DNA from: Cranoglanis bouderius
Taxonomy: Eukaryota; Chordata; Actinopteri; Siluriformes; Cranoglanididae
NCBI GenBank assembly: GCA_023630585.1
Contig: CM042540.1
Coordinates: 11,345,574 to 11,409,573 of the forward strand
Length of the DNA stretch: 64,000 nucleotides
Direction of reading: 5' to 3'
Position numbers and translations under genes: made by a program. Shown one piece after another: positions 25,260-37,900 of the stretch. The stretch's first letter is position 1; each line of letters opens with the position of its first letter. The notes under the pieces are model-generated. The model did no database searches. It saw only the letters and a list, made by a program, of their open reading frames with translations, and had not been told where the DNA came from.

Positions 25260-25709
25260 CCTTTGATTAGAAATTCTTCTGAAATGCTACAGAGCCATAA
25301 TTTGTTTCTGTATGTTGATGAATTTCCATTTGAAACAGGACGTCAGGGAGGGAGTGTGCCAAGGGTCTGACTGATATCCATACTAGCTAATCACTGAGGG
25401 TGTATGATTTAGACGTGATTCTAAATAGCTAATGATTCTAATAGCTACAAACATTCCTAACTTGTTAGCAACATTAACTTTGTAGTGCCTGTGCAAAACT
25501 AAAGAACCAAACTTTAGATGCCAAATGTTGGAGCAGAGTTAAATATAACTCTAGAACCATGTTAATAAAAGTTAAATAATGTTAAACTGCAGTTTACCTA
25601 AACAACACCTAGAAAAGCTTTACTTCTAACTATTATGCTTTAGTTAACAAGCAAAAGTTTAACAAGAATTCAGTTAATGACTTAACTGTTGATCTAGAGT
25701 TTGGGTTAC

Positions 25710-25990
25710 TGCCTGTTTAGAGTTTCCCATGTTCTCCCTGTATCCATGTGGGTTTCCTCTGGGTTCTCTGGTTTCTTCCCACCTCCCAAAAACATGCCAG
25801 TAGGTGGATTACCATATTGTGAATTATTATAAATTGCCCCTAGGTGTCAAGTTTTATGTGTTTGATGCCATGTGTTGGACTGGTGTCCCATCTAGGATGC
25901 ACCGTTGTTTCATGCTCAATGTTCCTAGGATAGGCTCCAGATCCACCGCCACTGTTACCAGGATAAGGCAGTCACTGAAAATGAAATGAC
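25710..25990 (+). repeat. SINE-like element, diverged
   Basis: Contains CATGTTCTCCCTGTATCCATGTGGGTTTCCTCTGGGTTCTCTGGTTTC-type wording. Then follow a TGGACTGGTGTCCCATC segment, TAGGATAGGCTCCAGATCCACC and an AGTCACTGAAAATGAA tail. It is the 3' two-thirds of the L2-tailed SINE group seen better preserved at 59281 and 62770; head missing. Confidence 0.7.
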
Positions 25991-27619
25991 ATACATTTTA
26001 ACTAAGAAAAACCTAGAAGAATTGTTACTTCTAACTAAGCAAGCTTTAGTTAATAAGCAAATTTTTTACACTTCAATTAATGACTCAAATATTATTAGAG
26101 TTGATTCAAGAACCAGTGTCGATATTATCTGACCAGATAGGAGATGGGAGCAGACATGAAATTAGCCTAATATAAAGATGTTATGGTCAGTAACACGAAT
26201 GAATTCAGTTAGAATAATGTTATGTTAGGCAGCACAGCTCATGAGACTGACTGATTGAGAGAGAACTTAGGCTGAATAATGCCAGACAGAGCAGCAGCTT
26301 TAGCCAGGACAGGCTTCTTTCTCCAGGCCTGAGCTTTACAGTGTGTTTTATTAAACCCTTTGGGACATTTTAGCTGAGCACTAATAAAATGTGATCTCTG
26401 AGAAGTGCAATGTGTGCTGGGCAAATCTTATCACTCAAAACTGCAGCTTTAGAACATGAATAATTTTACAGAGTAATGTTGCACTTAGCAAAGCCATTGA
26501 GTCGTGTTCAAATCAAATGAGAGCAAACGTAGCAACAGTAACAGCAGCTGCTGTTACAGTGGTTACTGGGAGAGTATTCTTTTCACAATTCTCAGTGTTC
26601 ACTGTTTAAGTAGAAATATAAACCTTTTATGATTTTAAAATAAACAAAAGAAGTGATGTAATGTGTTTCTTTTCAAAGCTTGATCAGCTGCACGCCAGTT
26701 TGGTGTTAATTATTATAGACAGTATAAACATTGTGGTGTCACTCTATAACCTGTGTGTACAGTATGTATAGAAAATACAATCATGGAACATATAGTGATG
26801 TAATATGACAGATTTTTAGCAAAAACAAAAATTAGTCACTAGACATCATACAAGGTCTTAACGCCAATTCACACAAAAAGCTTTCTGTGTTTTTTAGTCA
26901 TCGGTCTTACTAATATCAACTAAATATGCCCGCACCATGAGCAGTATGACTTGTGAGTAAAAATGCGTCTCCATCCGTATGGCTGTGTTTTTTATGCATC
27001 ATGTCTATTTGTGTTACACTTGAGCATGTGATTGAAGTGTAAACTCCATAGAAATCTATTCACAGCACACATGTGGCTTACATTTCACTTACCTGTCACT
27101 TCCCGTGCAAATTCAAGTTTTCACAAACTTTCTAATTTCATCCATATTTCAAAGCATTCAATAGTTTTTGTTTGTTTGTTTGTTTTTTCAAAAATCAAAA
27201 ACGAATGCTGAGGTGGTACTGAAACTAAAAAGTAGAGAAAAGGTTCATTTAATATGGTACATAATAAGATACACCACCTCAGAAATGGTATTGGACATGG
27301 TACTGACCCTATTTTAGGTTGGTGCCCATTGGGTTTTTAAGTTCAAAGTACAATTCCAGAAACATTTTGATTATACATCTAGATCATTTATGAACTAAAG
27401 TTGTACAATAAAAAGATCCATATAGTACACCATATTTGCATAACAAGTGAAGTGAGGAGACACCTTTTGCCTTAACTGATCCCAACATGCAACACTAAAT
27501 ATTCTATGAGTTTACAAAATTGTAGATAACAATGGCTACCTATGACGATAGAAGCGAGTTCATCTGAGGTGCAGCTTCTGTGTCCTTTATAAATTACAAC
27601 TGTTGAATGAACTGCACAT

Positions 27620-27622
<3 letters not shown>
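25991..27622. other. Non-coding DNA, no gene recognised
   Basis: AT-rich sequence without a recognisable exon; only short runs and a TTTG repeat near 27165-27185. Confidence 0.4.

Positions 27623-27712
<90 letters not shown>
27623..27712. repeat. (TA)n microsatellite, immediately 5' of LINE
   Basis: About 45 TA units. The LINE sequence begins directly after it. Confidence 0.98.
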
Positions 27713-27715
<3 letters not shown>

Positions 27716-28540
27716 GTTCCAAGGTTGTCATAGCCGAGGGGTGGCAATGGGGACAAGCTCCCATTGTCTACAAAATGCCCCTCACGGCGCGCGTCTCCAA
27801 CAGCCTCTGACAACTAAGTCCAGCTCCTAGCCTGCTCATGTGGCTTAGATATAAGCCCGGCGGAACTGCTACTACTTATAGGAGAAGGGGCGAAGGCGGG
27901 TTACATGGCGCCTGAAAACCAGTGTTTTGGGTAGATGGGGCTCATTAGTCTGGGAAGACAGCTCATCTAGGAGAAGGAAAACTCTGATTTCAAACCTCCG
28001 CTGCCTTGCGGCTATACCCACTCATAGGGAAGGCTTCGGGAGTCAACCCTGAGGAAAAATCCGGAGCCGGAGTCCCGAAGGCAGTCCGAGGCTGTATGCA
28101 GCAACGCTCTGGCAACTCCTGAGACGGCGCTGGAACCATGTGTATCAGCACTTGCCTTTCTAATGGACCATTCCAGCGACGTGGAGAGGGGGGGTCTGCT
28201 GCATGGGTAACAGCTTACCCTCCATACTTACTTACCCAGGCTTTGCACTCTGGAGAGGTCACTCCAGCTTCGCTTTGCAGTGTCGACAAAACACGGGAAG
28301 TAGCAGTCTACCGGTTATAAGTCTGCATACTCAATTGGCGTAGAGTCAGACGCCAGGGGCTGCTTCCGACGGTGGGAGAGGTCATCGCATCTCACTGGGC
28401 AGCTACCACCCGCCTTAAGCTGGGCAGTCCCCAGCCAGTAAGGTGCTGCCCCGCCATGGTCCATTAGCCCCACTGGGTGCGTGGGGTTTAGGGTGAAAAC
28501 CGACAAGCGGATCAACAACTGTGCAACAAGCAATAGAAAA

Positions 28541-29499
28541 ATGAAAACTCCCGCCCTGAAATTGGGCACATGGAACGTAAGGACAATGACACCAGGCTTT
28601 TCTGATGACCTGCAGGAAGTAAATGATGCTTGTCATCGACAGAGAACTGAGCAGACTGCAGATGGACATCGTCGCCCTTCAAGAAACCAGGCTCCCAAAA
28701 ACAGGAACTGTGAGGGAGAGAGACTTCACCCTATTCTGGCAGGGCAAACCATCAGACGAGGTCAGAGAACATGGTGTGGGATTCGCGGTTAGAAACAGAT
28801 TATTGGGGTCCATAACCCCACCAGCAGAAGGACAGAGCGAATCCTGTCTCACCGACTCCAAACATACTCAGGACCAGTCACTGGCCCGCAGGCACTGGGA
28901 AAGTAAACGAGAATGGCCAGCGCCTGCTAGAGCTCTGCTGCCATCATGGGTTGTGTGTCAGTAACACCTTCTTCAACACGAAGCCTCAACATCGAGTCTC
29001 CTGGAGACACCCGCAAGCCAAACACTGGCATCAGCTCAACCTGATCCTCACCAGACGTGTCAACCTTTCCAGCATGAAGATCACTCGCAGCTACCAGAGC
29101 GCCGATTGTGACACTGACCACTCTTTGGTGTGCGGTAATGTGAAGCTCCGCGCGAAGAGACTGCACCGTTCGAGAAAAGAGGGCCGACCTCGCATCAACA
29201 CCAGCAAAACACGCGGTCAAAGAAAAGTGGAGGAGTTTGTGCGTGTGCTGGAGGATTCTCTCCCTGGCCCACCCACTGCAAATGCACAAGACCGATGGGA
29301 ACACTTCAGAGATGTTGTATACAACGCCGCCATGTCCACCTTTGGCAAAAAGACCAGCAAGTTAGCTGACTGGTTCGTAGCCCACTCAGAAGAAATGACA
29401 CCAGTCATCGAGGCCAAGAGAAACGCCTTGACAGCATACAAAACCAATCCCAGTGAGCAGAACCTCCAGGTTCTCCGTGCTGCTCATAGCAAAGTCTAG
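28541..29499 (+). pseudogene. LINE AP-endonuclease domain, broken
   Basis: The domain begins in frame 2 with KLGTWNVRTM, shifts near 28620 to frame 3 (DIVALQETRLPK, the catalytic glutamate block) and near 28870-28900 to frame 1. Frame 1 carries NENGQRLLELC, then SWRHP...HWHQLNLILT and SADCDTDHSLV, the C-terminal D-H catalytic block. The middle of the domain is missing: after SGPVT-like sequence it passes almost directly to NENGQ. This removes the SAY and GDFN motifs expected in between, roughly 50-60 codons. A TAG at 29497-29499 separates it from the RT ORF. The enzyme would nick target DNA; this copy cannot. Confidence 0.85.
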
Positions 29500-29586
29500 C
29501 AGTGTGCCAGGCAATGCGCCAATGACTATTCGCTTCAGCTCTGCTCCCAGATTCAGATCGAAGCTGACACAGGCAACATCAAGGCG

Positions 29587-31536
29587 ATGTATGATGGCAT
29601 CAAGCAGGCATTGGGCCCATCGCAAAAGAAAACTGCCCCTTTGAAATCAGCTATAGGGGAGGTGATTCAAGACAGAGAACAACAGATGGAGCGCTGGGTA
29701 GAACACTACACTGAGCTATATGCAAGGGAAAATGTAGTCACAGAAGACGCTCTGAATGCCATAGAGTGCCTACCAGAGCTGGAAGAGTTTGACAGTGAAC
29801 CAACCATAGATGAATTCAGCGAAGCCCTGGACTTTCTTGCCTCTGGCAAGGCACCAGGGAAAGACGGTATTCCCGCCGAAGTACTGAAGTGCTGCAAAGG
29901 GACACTCATCACCGAGTTCCATGAAATCCTCTGCCTCTGTTGGAGTGAAGGCGAAGTATCACAAGACATGAGGGATGCTAACGTTGTCACACTGTACAAA
30001 AACAAAGGTGACAGAAGCGATTGCAATAATTATCGCGGCATATCCCTCCTCAGTATCGTTGGGAAAGTCTTTGCACGAGTAGTACTGAAGAGGCTCCAAG
30101 TACTTGCAGAGCAAGTCTACCCTGAATCGCAGTGCGGTTTCCGTCCCAACAGATCCATTATAGACATGATCTTCTCCCTCAAACAACTTCAGGAGAAATG
30201 TATGGAGCAAAGGCAGCCACTCTTTGTTGCCTTCATAGACCTCACAAAGGCTTTCGATCTGGTCAGTAGGGATGGCCTCTTCAAGATCCTTCCCAAGATC
30301 GGATGTCCACCCAAACTTCTCAGCATCATCAGATCCTTCCAAGAAAACATGAAAGGCACTGTCGTCTTTGACGGCTCAACATCAGCTGCCTTCAACATAT
30401 GGAGCAGAGTGAAACAGGGTTGCGTCCTGGCTCCCACCCTGTTTGGAATCTTCTTTGCTGTGATGCTGAAACATGCATTTGGTACTGCAGCTGAAGGTAT
30501 ATACCTCCGAACCAGGACAGACGGAAAGCTCTTCAACCTCTCCAGACTAAGAGCCAAGACTAAAGTCCAGCTGAGGTGCCTGCGTGACTTCCTCTTTGCA
30601 GACGACGCAGCAGTAACCGCCCACTCAGCCGAGGACCTACAGCAGCTCATGACTCGCTTCAGCGATGCCTGCCAAGACTTCAGGCTTACCATTAGCTTGA
30701 AGAAAACACAGGTCATGGGACAGGATGTTGACTCTCCCCCAGCCATCAGCATCAGTGACCATGAACTGGATGTCGTCCATGACTTCGTTTATCTGGGCTC
30801 AACTATCTCAGACACACTCTCACTTGATGCAGAGCTCAACAAGCGCATCGGCATGGCAGCTACCACCATGACCAGACAGACAAAGAAAGCATGGAACAAC
30901 AGCAAGCTGACTGAGCACACAAAGATCCAGATCTACAGAGCCTGCGTCATGAGCACCCTCCTGTATGGCAGCGAGTCCTGGACTTTGCGTGCCCCACAAG
31001 AGCGAAAGCTCAATGCTTTTCACATGCGTAGCCTCCGACGCATTCTGAACATCACCTGGCACGACAAGGTCCCAAACAACACTATCCTGGAAAGAGCTGG
31101 ATGCACCAGCATGTACACACTGCTGAAACAGAGATGTATGAGCTGGCTTGGCCATGTCGTGCGCATGGACGATGGACGGATCCCTAAAGACCTCCTCTAC
31201 GGAGAACTTGTGCAGGGAAAACGTCCCATAGGCAGACCACAGCTGCGATTCAAAGACGTGTGCAAGAGGGACCTAAAAGCCTTGAATATCGACCAAAACA
31301 ACTGGGAAGCAATAGCCCTCGAACGGTCAGAATGGAGACAGACCGTGCAGAAAGGTCTCTCCAAGTTCGAAGAGACACTGGCACAGCAGCACGAGGAAAA
31401 GAGAATGAGAAGAAAGGCTGCAGCCCAGGCACACGGACCAGCGTCAGACTTCATCTGTGCCCTCTGCCACAGGGACTGTCATTCCCGCATCGGACTGGCC
31501 AGCCACACCCGACGCTGTACCAGAATAAACATCTAG
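29587..31536 (+). CDS. LINE reverse transcriptase ORF, open, 649 codons
   Basis: An open frame of 649 codons encoding the RT of the LINE. It shows a DANVVTLYKNKGD start of the fingers and NNYRGISLLS. The first palm aspartate is in AFIDLTKAFD (D218), RVKQGCVLAP follows, and the catalytic FADD box has D339 and D340. A YLGS thumb motif and a C-terminal C2HC finger (C624, C627, H640, C644) complete it. The ATG at 29587 is only the first Met after the TAG at 29497. The natural protein begins in the endonuclease region upstream, so this is a 5'-separated part of one original ORF. All RT catalytic residues are present. It could still be translated, but the copy lacks its own working endonuclease. 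Confidence 0.9.
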   Translation: MYDGIKQALGPSQKKTAPLKSAIGEVIQDREQQMERWVEHYTELYARENVVTEDALNAIECLPELEEFDSEPTIDEFSEALDFLASGKAPGKDGIPAEVLKCCKGTLITEFHEILCLCWSEGEVSQDMRDANVVTLYKNKGDRSDCNNYRGISLLSIVGKVFARVVLKRLQVLAEQVYPESQCGFRPNRSIIDMIFSLKQLQEKCMEQRQPLFVAFIDLTKAFDLVSRDGLFKILPKIGCPPKLLSIIRSFQENMKGTVVFDGSTSAAFNIWSRVKQGCVLAPTLFGIFFAVMLKHAFGTAAEGIYLRTRTDGKLFNLSRLRAKTKVQLRCLRDFLFADDAAVTAHSAEDLQQLMTRFSDACQDFRLTISLKKTQVMGQDVDSPPAISISDHELDVVHDFVYLGSTISDTLSLDAELNKRIGMAATTMTRQTKKAWNNSKLTEHTKIQIYRACVMSTLLYGSESWTLRAPQERKLNAFHMRSLRRILNITWHDKVPNNTILERAGCTSMYTLLKQRCMSWLGHVVRMDDGRIPKDLLYGELVQGKRPIGRPQLRFKDVCKRDLKALNIDQNNWEAIALERSEWRQTVQKGLSKFEETLAQQHEEKRMRRKAAAQAHGPASDFICALCHRDCHSRIGLASHTRRCTRINI

Positions 31537-31573
31537 AGCGCAACTCCATAGTCTTCCGAGACTGAAGGATGCC

Positions 31574-31593
31574 TATATATATATATATATATA
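31574..31593. repeat. Short (TA)n tract at LINE 3' end
   Basis: Ten TA units directly after GACTGAAGGATGCC. Either the remainder of the TA array that the LINE entered or the element's own simple tail. Confidence 0.9.
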
Positions 31594-32804
31594 AAAACTA
31601 ATAATAAAATACACATAATACACCAGACACTGCTGGTTAATGAGCTAACACCAGGTACTGTTTACATCAATTACTATCATTCACTGTAACCATAACAATG
31701 CTCTTACCAGTCCCAGCTAGTACCTAACTAACTAACCTAGCCTGCTATCTAGATGTATTATTATCTGTAATGCAAAATGATATAAAAACTAGTTTAACTC
31801 TGTTGATGACAAGGTTGTTTGCCTTTCATCGTATTGCATACAACTGAATGTCCCAAACATTGTTATTTTCTGTTATACTGCAACATTGGTATGTTGACAA
31901 TGAAATATTTTCGTAAATCTCCTTATATTCCCTCACTACCAAGACTAATTTTTCACCAGCACTGTGTTCAATTTTCTCACTGTCCTCCCAACTTCAGACC
32001 TGATTGGTCTGGTGCTAAAAAAACACGATATCACTTTGCGCTTTGAAATTTTTACAACTTTGGAAGCGCATTTTAAAAGTGGCTGCATTCTATAAGATTA
32101 CATGTAAAACGGAAAATATGAACGCGCCCTAAATATACATGTATAAATACACATATATTTAAATAATTATAAATAAACATGCTTTGAGACACAGCTGGTG
32201 TCTCAGACTGTTAGAGCTAAAGCACAGACTCTGTGAATTTCTCAGGATAAGATGCCCCTCTTGTTCAGGAGGTTTTGCTGAAATTGCCATTGTAAATCTG
32301 ACTTACAGCATTTATACTAATATACAGCATTTGTGACTAATAAAGTAGAGGAATCAAACAGATACAAATAATGGTGGACAACTGGACCATTTTGTTACAA
32401 TGAACATTGTAGAAAATGAACCTGTAAGCAATTTGCCTGTAAGAGTTGGAGAATGTGATTCCCCATCTGTTAGTGAGAAGTGATACCCTACAGCTCCTTA
32501 AGCAGCATATAAAATATTCACGCTCTAATTTCCCCATGGCAGAGTGCTGGCTGTGCCTCTGCAACTCCTCTGTCCCTGACTCTGCTTATTTCCCCATCAG
32601 CATGTGAGTAATAGAGAAATACTAAAATGAATGCAGCACCATGCCTTTGATCAAGGAGTCTCAGAGTGCAAGCATTAAGCCATGCCTGGAACACCATGTA
32701 ATGAAACTGACTGGAGGCATTTCCACAGCTTAAGGATACACCAACACGCTGTGGCAACCATGATTGATGTGGTCTTTTGTGATTCTTGACATGACATGTA
32801 AAAA
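31594..32804. other. Non-coding DNA, no gene recognised
   Basis: AT-rich sequence with no convincing exon or repeat. Confidence 0.4.
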
Positions 32805-33160
32805 GAACATGCAAAGAAATGCTGTAGAGCAAAGATGCCTTCAAAATAATGAAATTAAACCAGCCACAGTTCTTCTGGAGACTTTGACTTTCGCACTTGC
32901 TTCTTATTTTTGCAGCAAAACCCAGCAGCCTTCATTGTGTTTTTTGACTGAAAAGTGGTCTCTTACGTAATATGCTGCTTTCTTTAATGACATATGAACA
33001 TTTTTCTGTAACATTTAATTTTGTGCTAGAAAACTAATGTTTGGGAATCTAAAATGTTTTTTGTACTGACTTGATAATGTAGAAGTCATAAAATAATAAA
33101 TCTATAACAAAGTTTGTACTAAAAAACTAGGGTGCCTAAAACTTTTGCACAGTACTGTAC
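32805..33160. mobile_element. MITE family A, copy 2
   Basis: Matches 16385-16892 closely but lacks about 190 bp of the internal part, joining GCCTTCAAAATAATGAAATT to AACCAGCCACAG. Its right end TTTTGCACAGTACTGTAC is the inverse of the left end of copy 1. Confidence 0.8.
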
Positions 33161-34829
33161 ATGCTAAGAATAAGATGCTTTCAGTGTTAATACGTGTCTG
33201 CTTTAATATATCTGTAATGTCTGTACAGTCAGGGCTCATTAAAAGTTAATCATGAAGCATTTAATGCAGCTAAATATTCTGTCATGGAAATGAACAAATA
33301 GAAAATAAAGCAGTGGTGCAAAACCATGAATCACCATCACAACTTTGTTTTTAGGATCATCACCTGAGATGTATGCTTGAGGGTCAAACAGATCAGTGAC
33401 CTAATGACCTCACTTCCTTCTGTCTGTGGATGAGCTTGGACAAAAGATGTATTTAGACCAGGGAAATCATCTCACATTGACCAGGCATTGTATATATTCA
33501 GCAAAAAACACAAGCATTGTTCATAACATTAAAAATACCTTTTCACAGGCTTTGCAAACACAAAGGAAGAAGAAAAATTGGTGTTGGACAGAGTGGACCT
33601 GCACGACCTCTAGAAAGTTGCATGTATGTACCCTGAAAAAAATTATGTTTACTCAAATGCAACTACAATGCATAAAGTGTGGAAAAATACACTGAGGCTA
33701 TGATTTAAAGGTTGCATATAAAAACATTACAACATCCGTAAACATGCAAACTACGGTAATTTACTAACCTAATCTACAGAAGATCAAAAGCATCTTTCAC
33801 ATGAGCAAAGTAGCACATATTATCTCTTTTGTTTGTTTGCTTTAATCTGAATTTAATTCAGGGTGTTTTGGAGTGCTTTGGAATACAGATCTGAGTCAAT
33901 GCAAATAGATACATTTAACACCACAGTGTTAAATTTAGCAGCAGGATAGTCACTTCAATTGTGTGTGCAAATAAAGTTCATATTATTTGCCCAGTGATGC
34001 ATATGCATATGTAGCAGGATTTTATCTTCTCTCGCTAAGGCTATCAAGATCAATTAGCACATTAAAAAACCTCATTTAAATTTTGTTTAAAAAAAAGTTT
34101 CTTTCTCCTACTTTGTATGTGATGCTATTCACACAATAACCCTTTGCAAATCACATGCAACACTAACTTTGTGTGCAATTTATTTGGGATCTTAATAAAT
34201 AAGGACAGTGGTCACTGTATTTATTACTAGATCTGTACACTAAAAATATGATTTTGGTGATAATCCAATGTGGGATTTTTGTTTTGTTTTGTTTTGTTTT
34301 TTGGTACATACACTTCAGTTATGTGATAACAGGAATACTAGATCTGTATGAGTCAGTCACTTATAATCAGATTTAAAATAAAACTCAAAACTTTGACAAT
34401 ATTTGTCTATGAGTTTATCATGGACATCATGATAACACCATATACTTATGGACATCATATACTTATGATATGCTTATACATGCATAGGCTTAAAGTTTAA
34501 GACTTAAAGCAATGAAGGAAGAAGTTATATTGAGTGTAATTAAGTGTGAAAGGCCACTCTTTGAAATCGAAAAAGAAAAGCCGAGATATAATCCAAGATG
34601 ACCATAAACCTCAAAATGGCTGGTTTTTAGTATAGAGAAACCATAAGGCCATTTCAGAAATACTTGACGTGAGAGAGTGAGAGCAATTATAGCGTTTATA
34701 TATAAAGAGGACTGCCAGATTCAGAAAGCTGGGTCATAACTCACTGGAAAAGAGAAATAACTCACCCAGTCTGCTGTTAATGGATTCACCATAGCTGAAT
34801 CTGAATGCTCCCAGCCATGGACACACAGA

Positions 34830-34908
<79 letters not shown>

Positions 34909-37900
34909 GAGAGAGCAACATTTAGACTTGAGACTTACTAATCATCAGTGTTTAACAGTATGGTTAAAAGGCTGCTTAGACTAGTTGCTTTTGGTAGTAT
35001 GTGGATTCACTTCATCACCACAGTGTGGAACTGAATACAAAGTGATGCCCCTTCTACTTAAATGCCGATTCATTTTTGTGTTATAAAATTTAACAGTAAC
35101 AAAGGAAGAAAACACTGATATCTTAAACACGCATTTGACATTATTTAACATACATCACATTGTAGTTAACCTCAAGTGAATGCTAATCCATGGCCAGATC
35201 TAACTATTTGCACTAAGACCAGAATTTAAAAGTTACTCTTTTAAGTTCACCTAAAAGAGCCAGCTCTAAGAATGGACACATATGCGAATGACACATCGGT
35301 ACAAATACGAATTAGCAATTCAAAAGCGTTTTTTTATCCTGTCATGTGTTTCTTTTGTACAGCAGTATTCTGCGAACCAATCAGATTTCACTGAACTCAA
35401 TTTTCTCAGAGAAATCCCATCAGATCCAGATGTGTTTGTAAACCTCAAGACAGCTGGAGTCCAGTGAATTTCAAGGCTAGTCTGGGTTGAGTCTGTAAAT
35501 AAACCCACATAAACCAAAGTGGATGTCTGCATTTTGGGATTAACAATCATGGCAAGATTAGCAAAGGGCAAACTCAATCAGGTGTTTCCTGTTCTGGAGG
35601 TTGCTGAGGTAGAGTAGAGATTCTTTCTTAGAAAGAATGAATAGATGAGTCTTTATATAATTAATGGCGGTGAGCAAATAATTGAGTGAGAGAGTAAAAG
35701 ATGCCAGAAAAAACATAAGGAAAAAAAAATAAAGATCAAGGTACATCTGCAACGAAAGACATTTCTGCTACAAGGATTGTTATAGTCTTTTGTCCTCAGA
35801 GAGTAGTTCTCCCCAGGTTCAGATATCTTGGCACCAGCCTTACAGGTGAATCTAACAATCATATCCATCATATCCACAGCAGGGGTCAAAACACATGCAG
35901 GCAAAGTCAAACAAGGATAATCCATATACAAAATATAGGGAAATAATTGATGGCCAAAACCAGGAATGAAACAATTAAACAGAAAATGGACGACAATGTT
36001 CGGACTTAAGGACAATAATACACAATAAGATTTCACAACAAAACAGCAGGGTACACAGAGACAAACCAATCAAGGAGTAACACAAAACAGGTGGACACAG
36101 TCGGATAACAAACCAATGATGTGAGTGACTTTTACCTCAGATCATAAGACAGTCAAAGTGATAATCAGAATTTCCTATTGTAAACTTTTAATTTTTTAAA
36201 ATTTGGCAGTAATGTTGTTTTACCATACAGTACGTAGATTAGATTATAAATGTAGAAGTAAGTGGAGCATCTTTCAGTAGAGTCAGTACAAAATCTTTAA
36301 GCGCAATCTTTCTCAATTTTTCACTTTTTGGGCTAACCAGATTTTTTAAATGCTAGAATTTACTTATTGAGATGCAAAAGAAATGTTTCATTTCAGAACT
36401 ATATAAGCTAGAAAATGTCGAATTTGCCCATGTGAAGGGTTTTCACACAAACAAAGTAATAGCTCTTGGCTCTAATTGAACATCTAAGCAAATTTAGCAA
36501 CTTGCGTCATACCTTGTGAAAGTGGAAGCTGCTAGCACTTAAGCCAAACCCAAGAATGCTGCGTGTCTTAAACTTGTACAGGAGTGTTCTCTGACTTCAT
36601 GTCTTTGCAAGTTTGTTCTTACTGTATATGGTAACTTGGCAAAATCATTCTTCCAAGAAATGCCATTCTATTCTTCAAAGCCTTGATTTTGAATATAGTT
36701 CTTCTCTTGTCTTATTGATTGCAGTGTAAGACAGGTAATCAAAACAAGTCCTACTGAACACATGAAAGGAATACAAAGCTGCACAGACCATTCATTTGTG
36801 GTGTAAAGACAAACAGAGTAGAACAGGAAAATCAGTCCAACAGTCCGATACAGCCACATCGATTTACAAGCCTAGGTCCAGACTCAGAAAGGAACATGGT
36901 TAAAAATCTATGCACACTCACTTGTTCAAGCATGTGTGTGTGTTAGACAGAGACTGGGAAAGATAGAAAGAGTGCAATAGAGAGATCTCAAATTTCTTTC
37001 AATTGTTTGATGAGTGTTCTTGTTGTCTATAGACAGGGTGGTGGGAACAAAGAATATGTCATACTTTATTTTTTTTATCAGTTTATAGCTACATTTAATG
37101 TTGTGGAACAGTTAGTTCCCGTTATCACTTATGATATAGCAGCTATAAACCATTATGCCCTCACTACTAATACTAACAAATGCAGATTGTCGCATTACCA
37201 AGAAAAACACAAAAAGTCCTCTGTCCTGACAACGTTCCCGTGGTGGAAAATGAAAATTTAACAGAGTCCAATAAGAGTCTTATTGGATTGGGTATGAATG
37301 GAAATGTATCAATGCCGAACTGAATTGTATCTGATCAGTAGTGAATTAAAATGTATTGAATCATTACATTATTATTATTAAGTGTATACTATTGTACCAT
37401 ATACTATGCATTGAGATGTGTATTTTAGCGTCCAAAAGAGGAAGAATACCAACCTCTACTATTCATGCATGAATGTGGCAATGTGCAATTACTTAACATT
37501 TTGTGTGACTAACAATATTTAATGCAAAGTAAAGACAGATGAACAGACAGGCACCCAAATACCCCAACACAGCACAGATGTTTGGGATCTTTGATGCTGT
37601 GCCATTTTATGTTAGGCATCCTTCCATCTGAACAGAGATGCTCAATAAACCCAGAAGTAGAGGCAAACTCCGAACTCAGACAGCTTCTGTTAATAAGCAA
37701 ATACTTGGCAGAGGATAATGGGAACAAAAGCCCAGACGCATCAGCACCTTATTGAACATATACTGCAGACAGAATTGCAAGGTTGTGGCCACTTGGGCCA
37801 GACACAATGCAATCATTCTAAAAATAAATGGGAGACGAGCTCCAGGCCGACGCTCTGGCATTCCAGGTTCTGGAGAAGCTTGAGTGCATGGAAAAGTCCG

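Larger units (their letters stand above)
27713..31573 (+). mobile_element. APE-type non-LTR retrotransposon (LINE), nearly full length
   Basis: The element is 3.86 kb: about 770 bp of GC-richer 5'UTR, a broken AP-endonuclease region (from about 28541), a reverse-transcriptase ORF (29587-31536), a 37 bp 3'UTR and a short TA tail. TA microsatellite flanks both ends. Protein features (GTWNVRTM start, SRVKQGCVLAP, FADD, C-terminal CxxC...HxxxC finger) fit RTE-like or related APE-type LINEs, some of whose copies are labelled craniofacial development protein 2-like. Clade assignment is tentative. It is much more GC-rich than its surroundings and only lightly damaged, which points to a fairly young insertion. 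Confidence 0.9.

Noticed and set aside
29706..31454. Several long minus-strand open frames
   Set aside because: They are antisense to the LINE reverse transcriptase and have no family resemblance.
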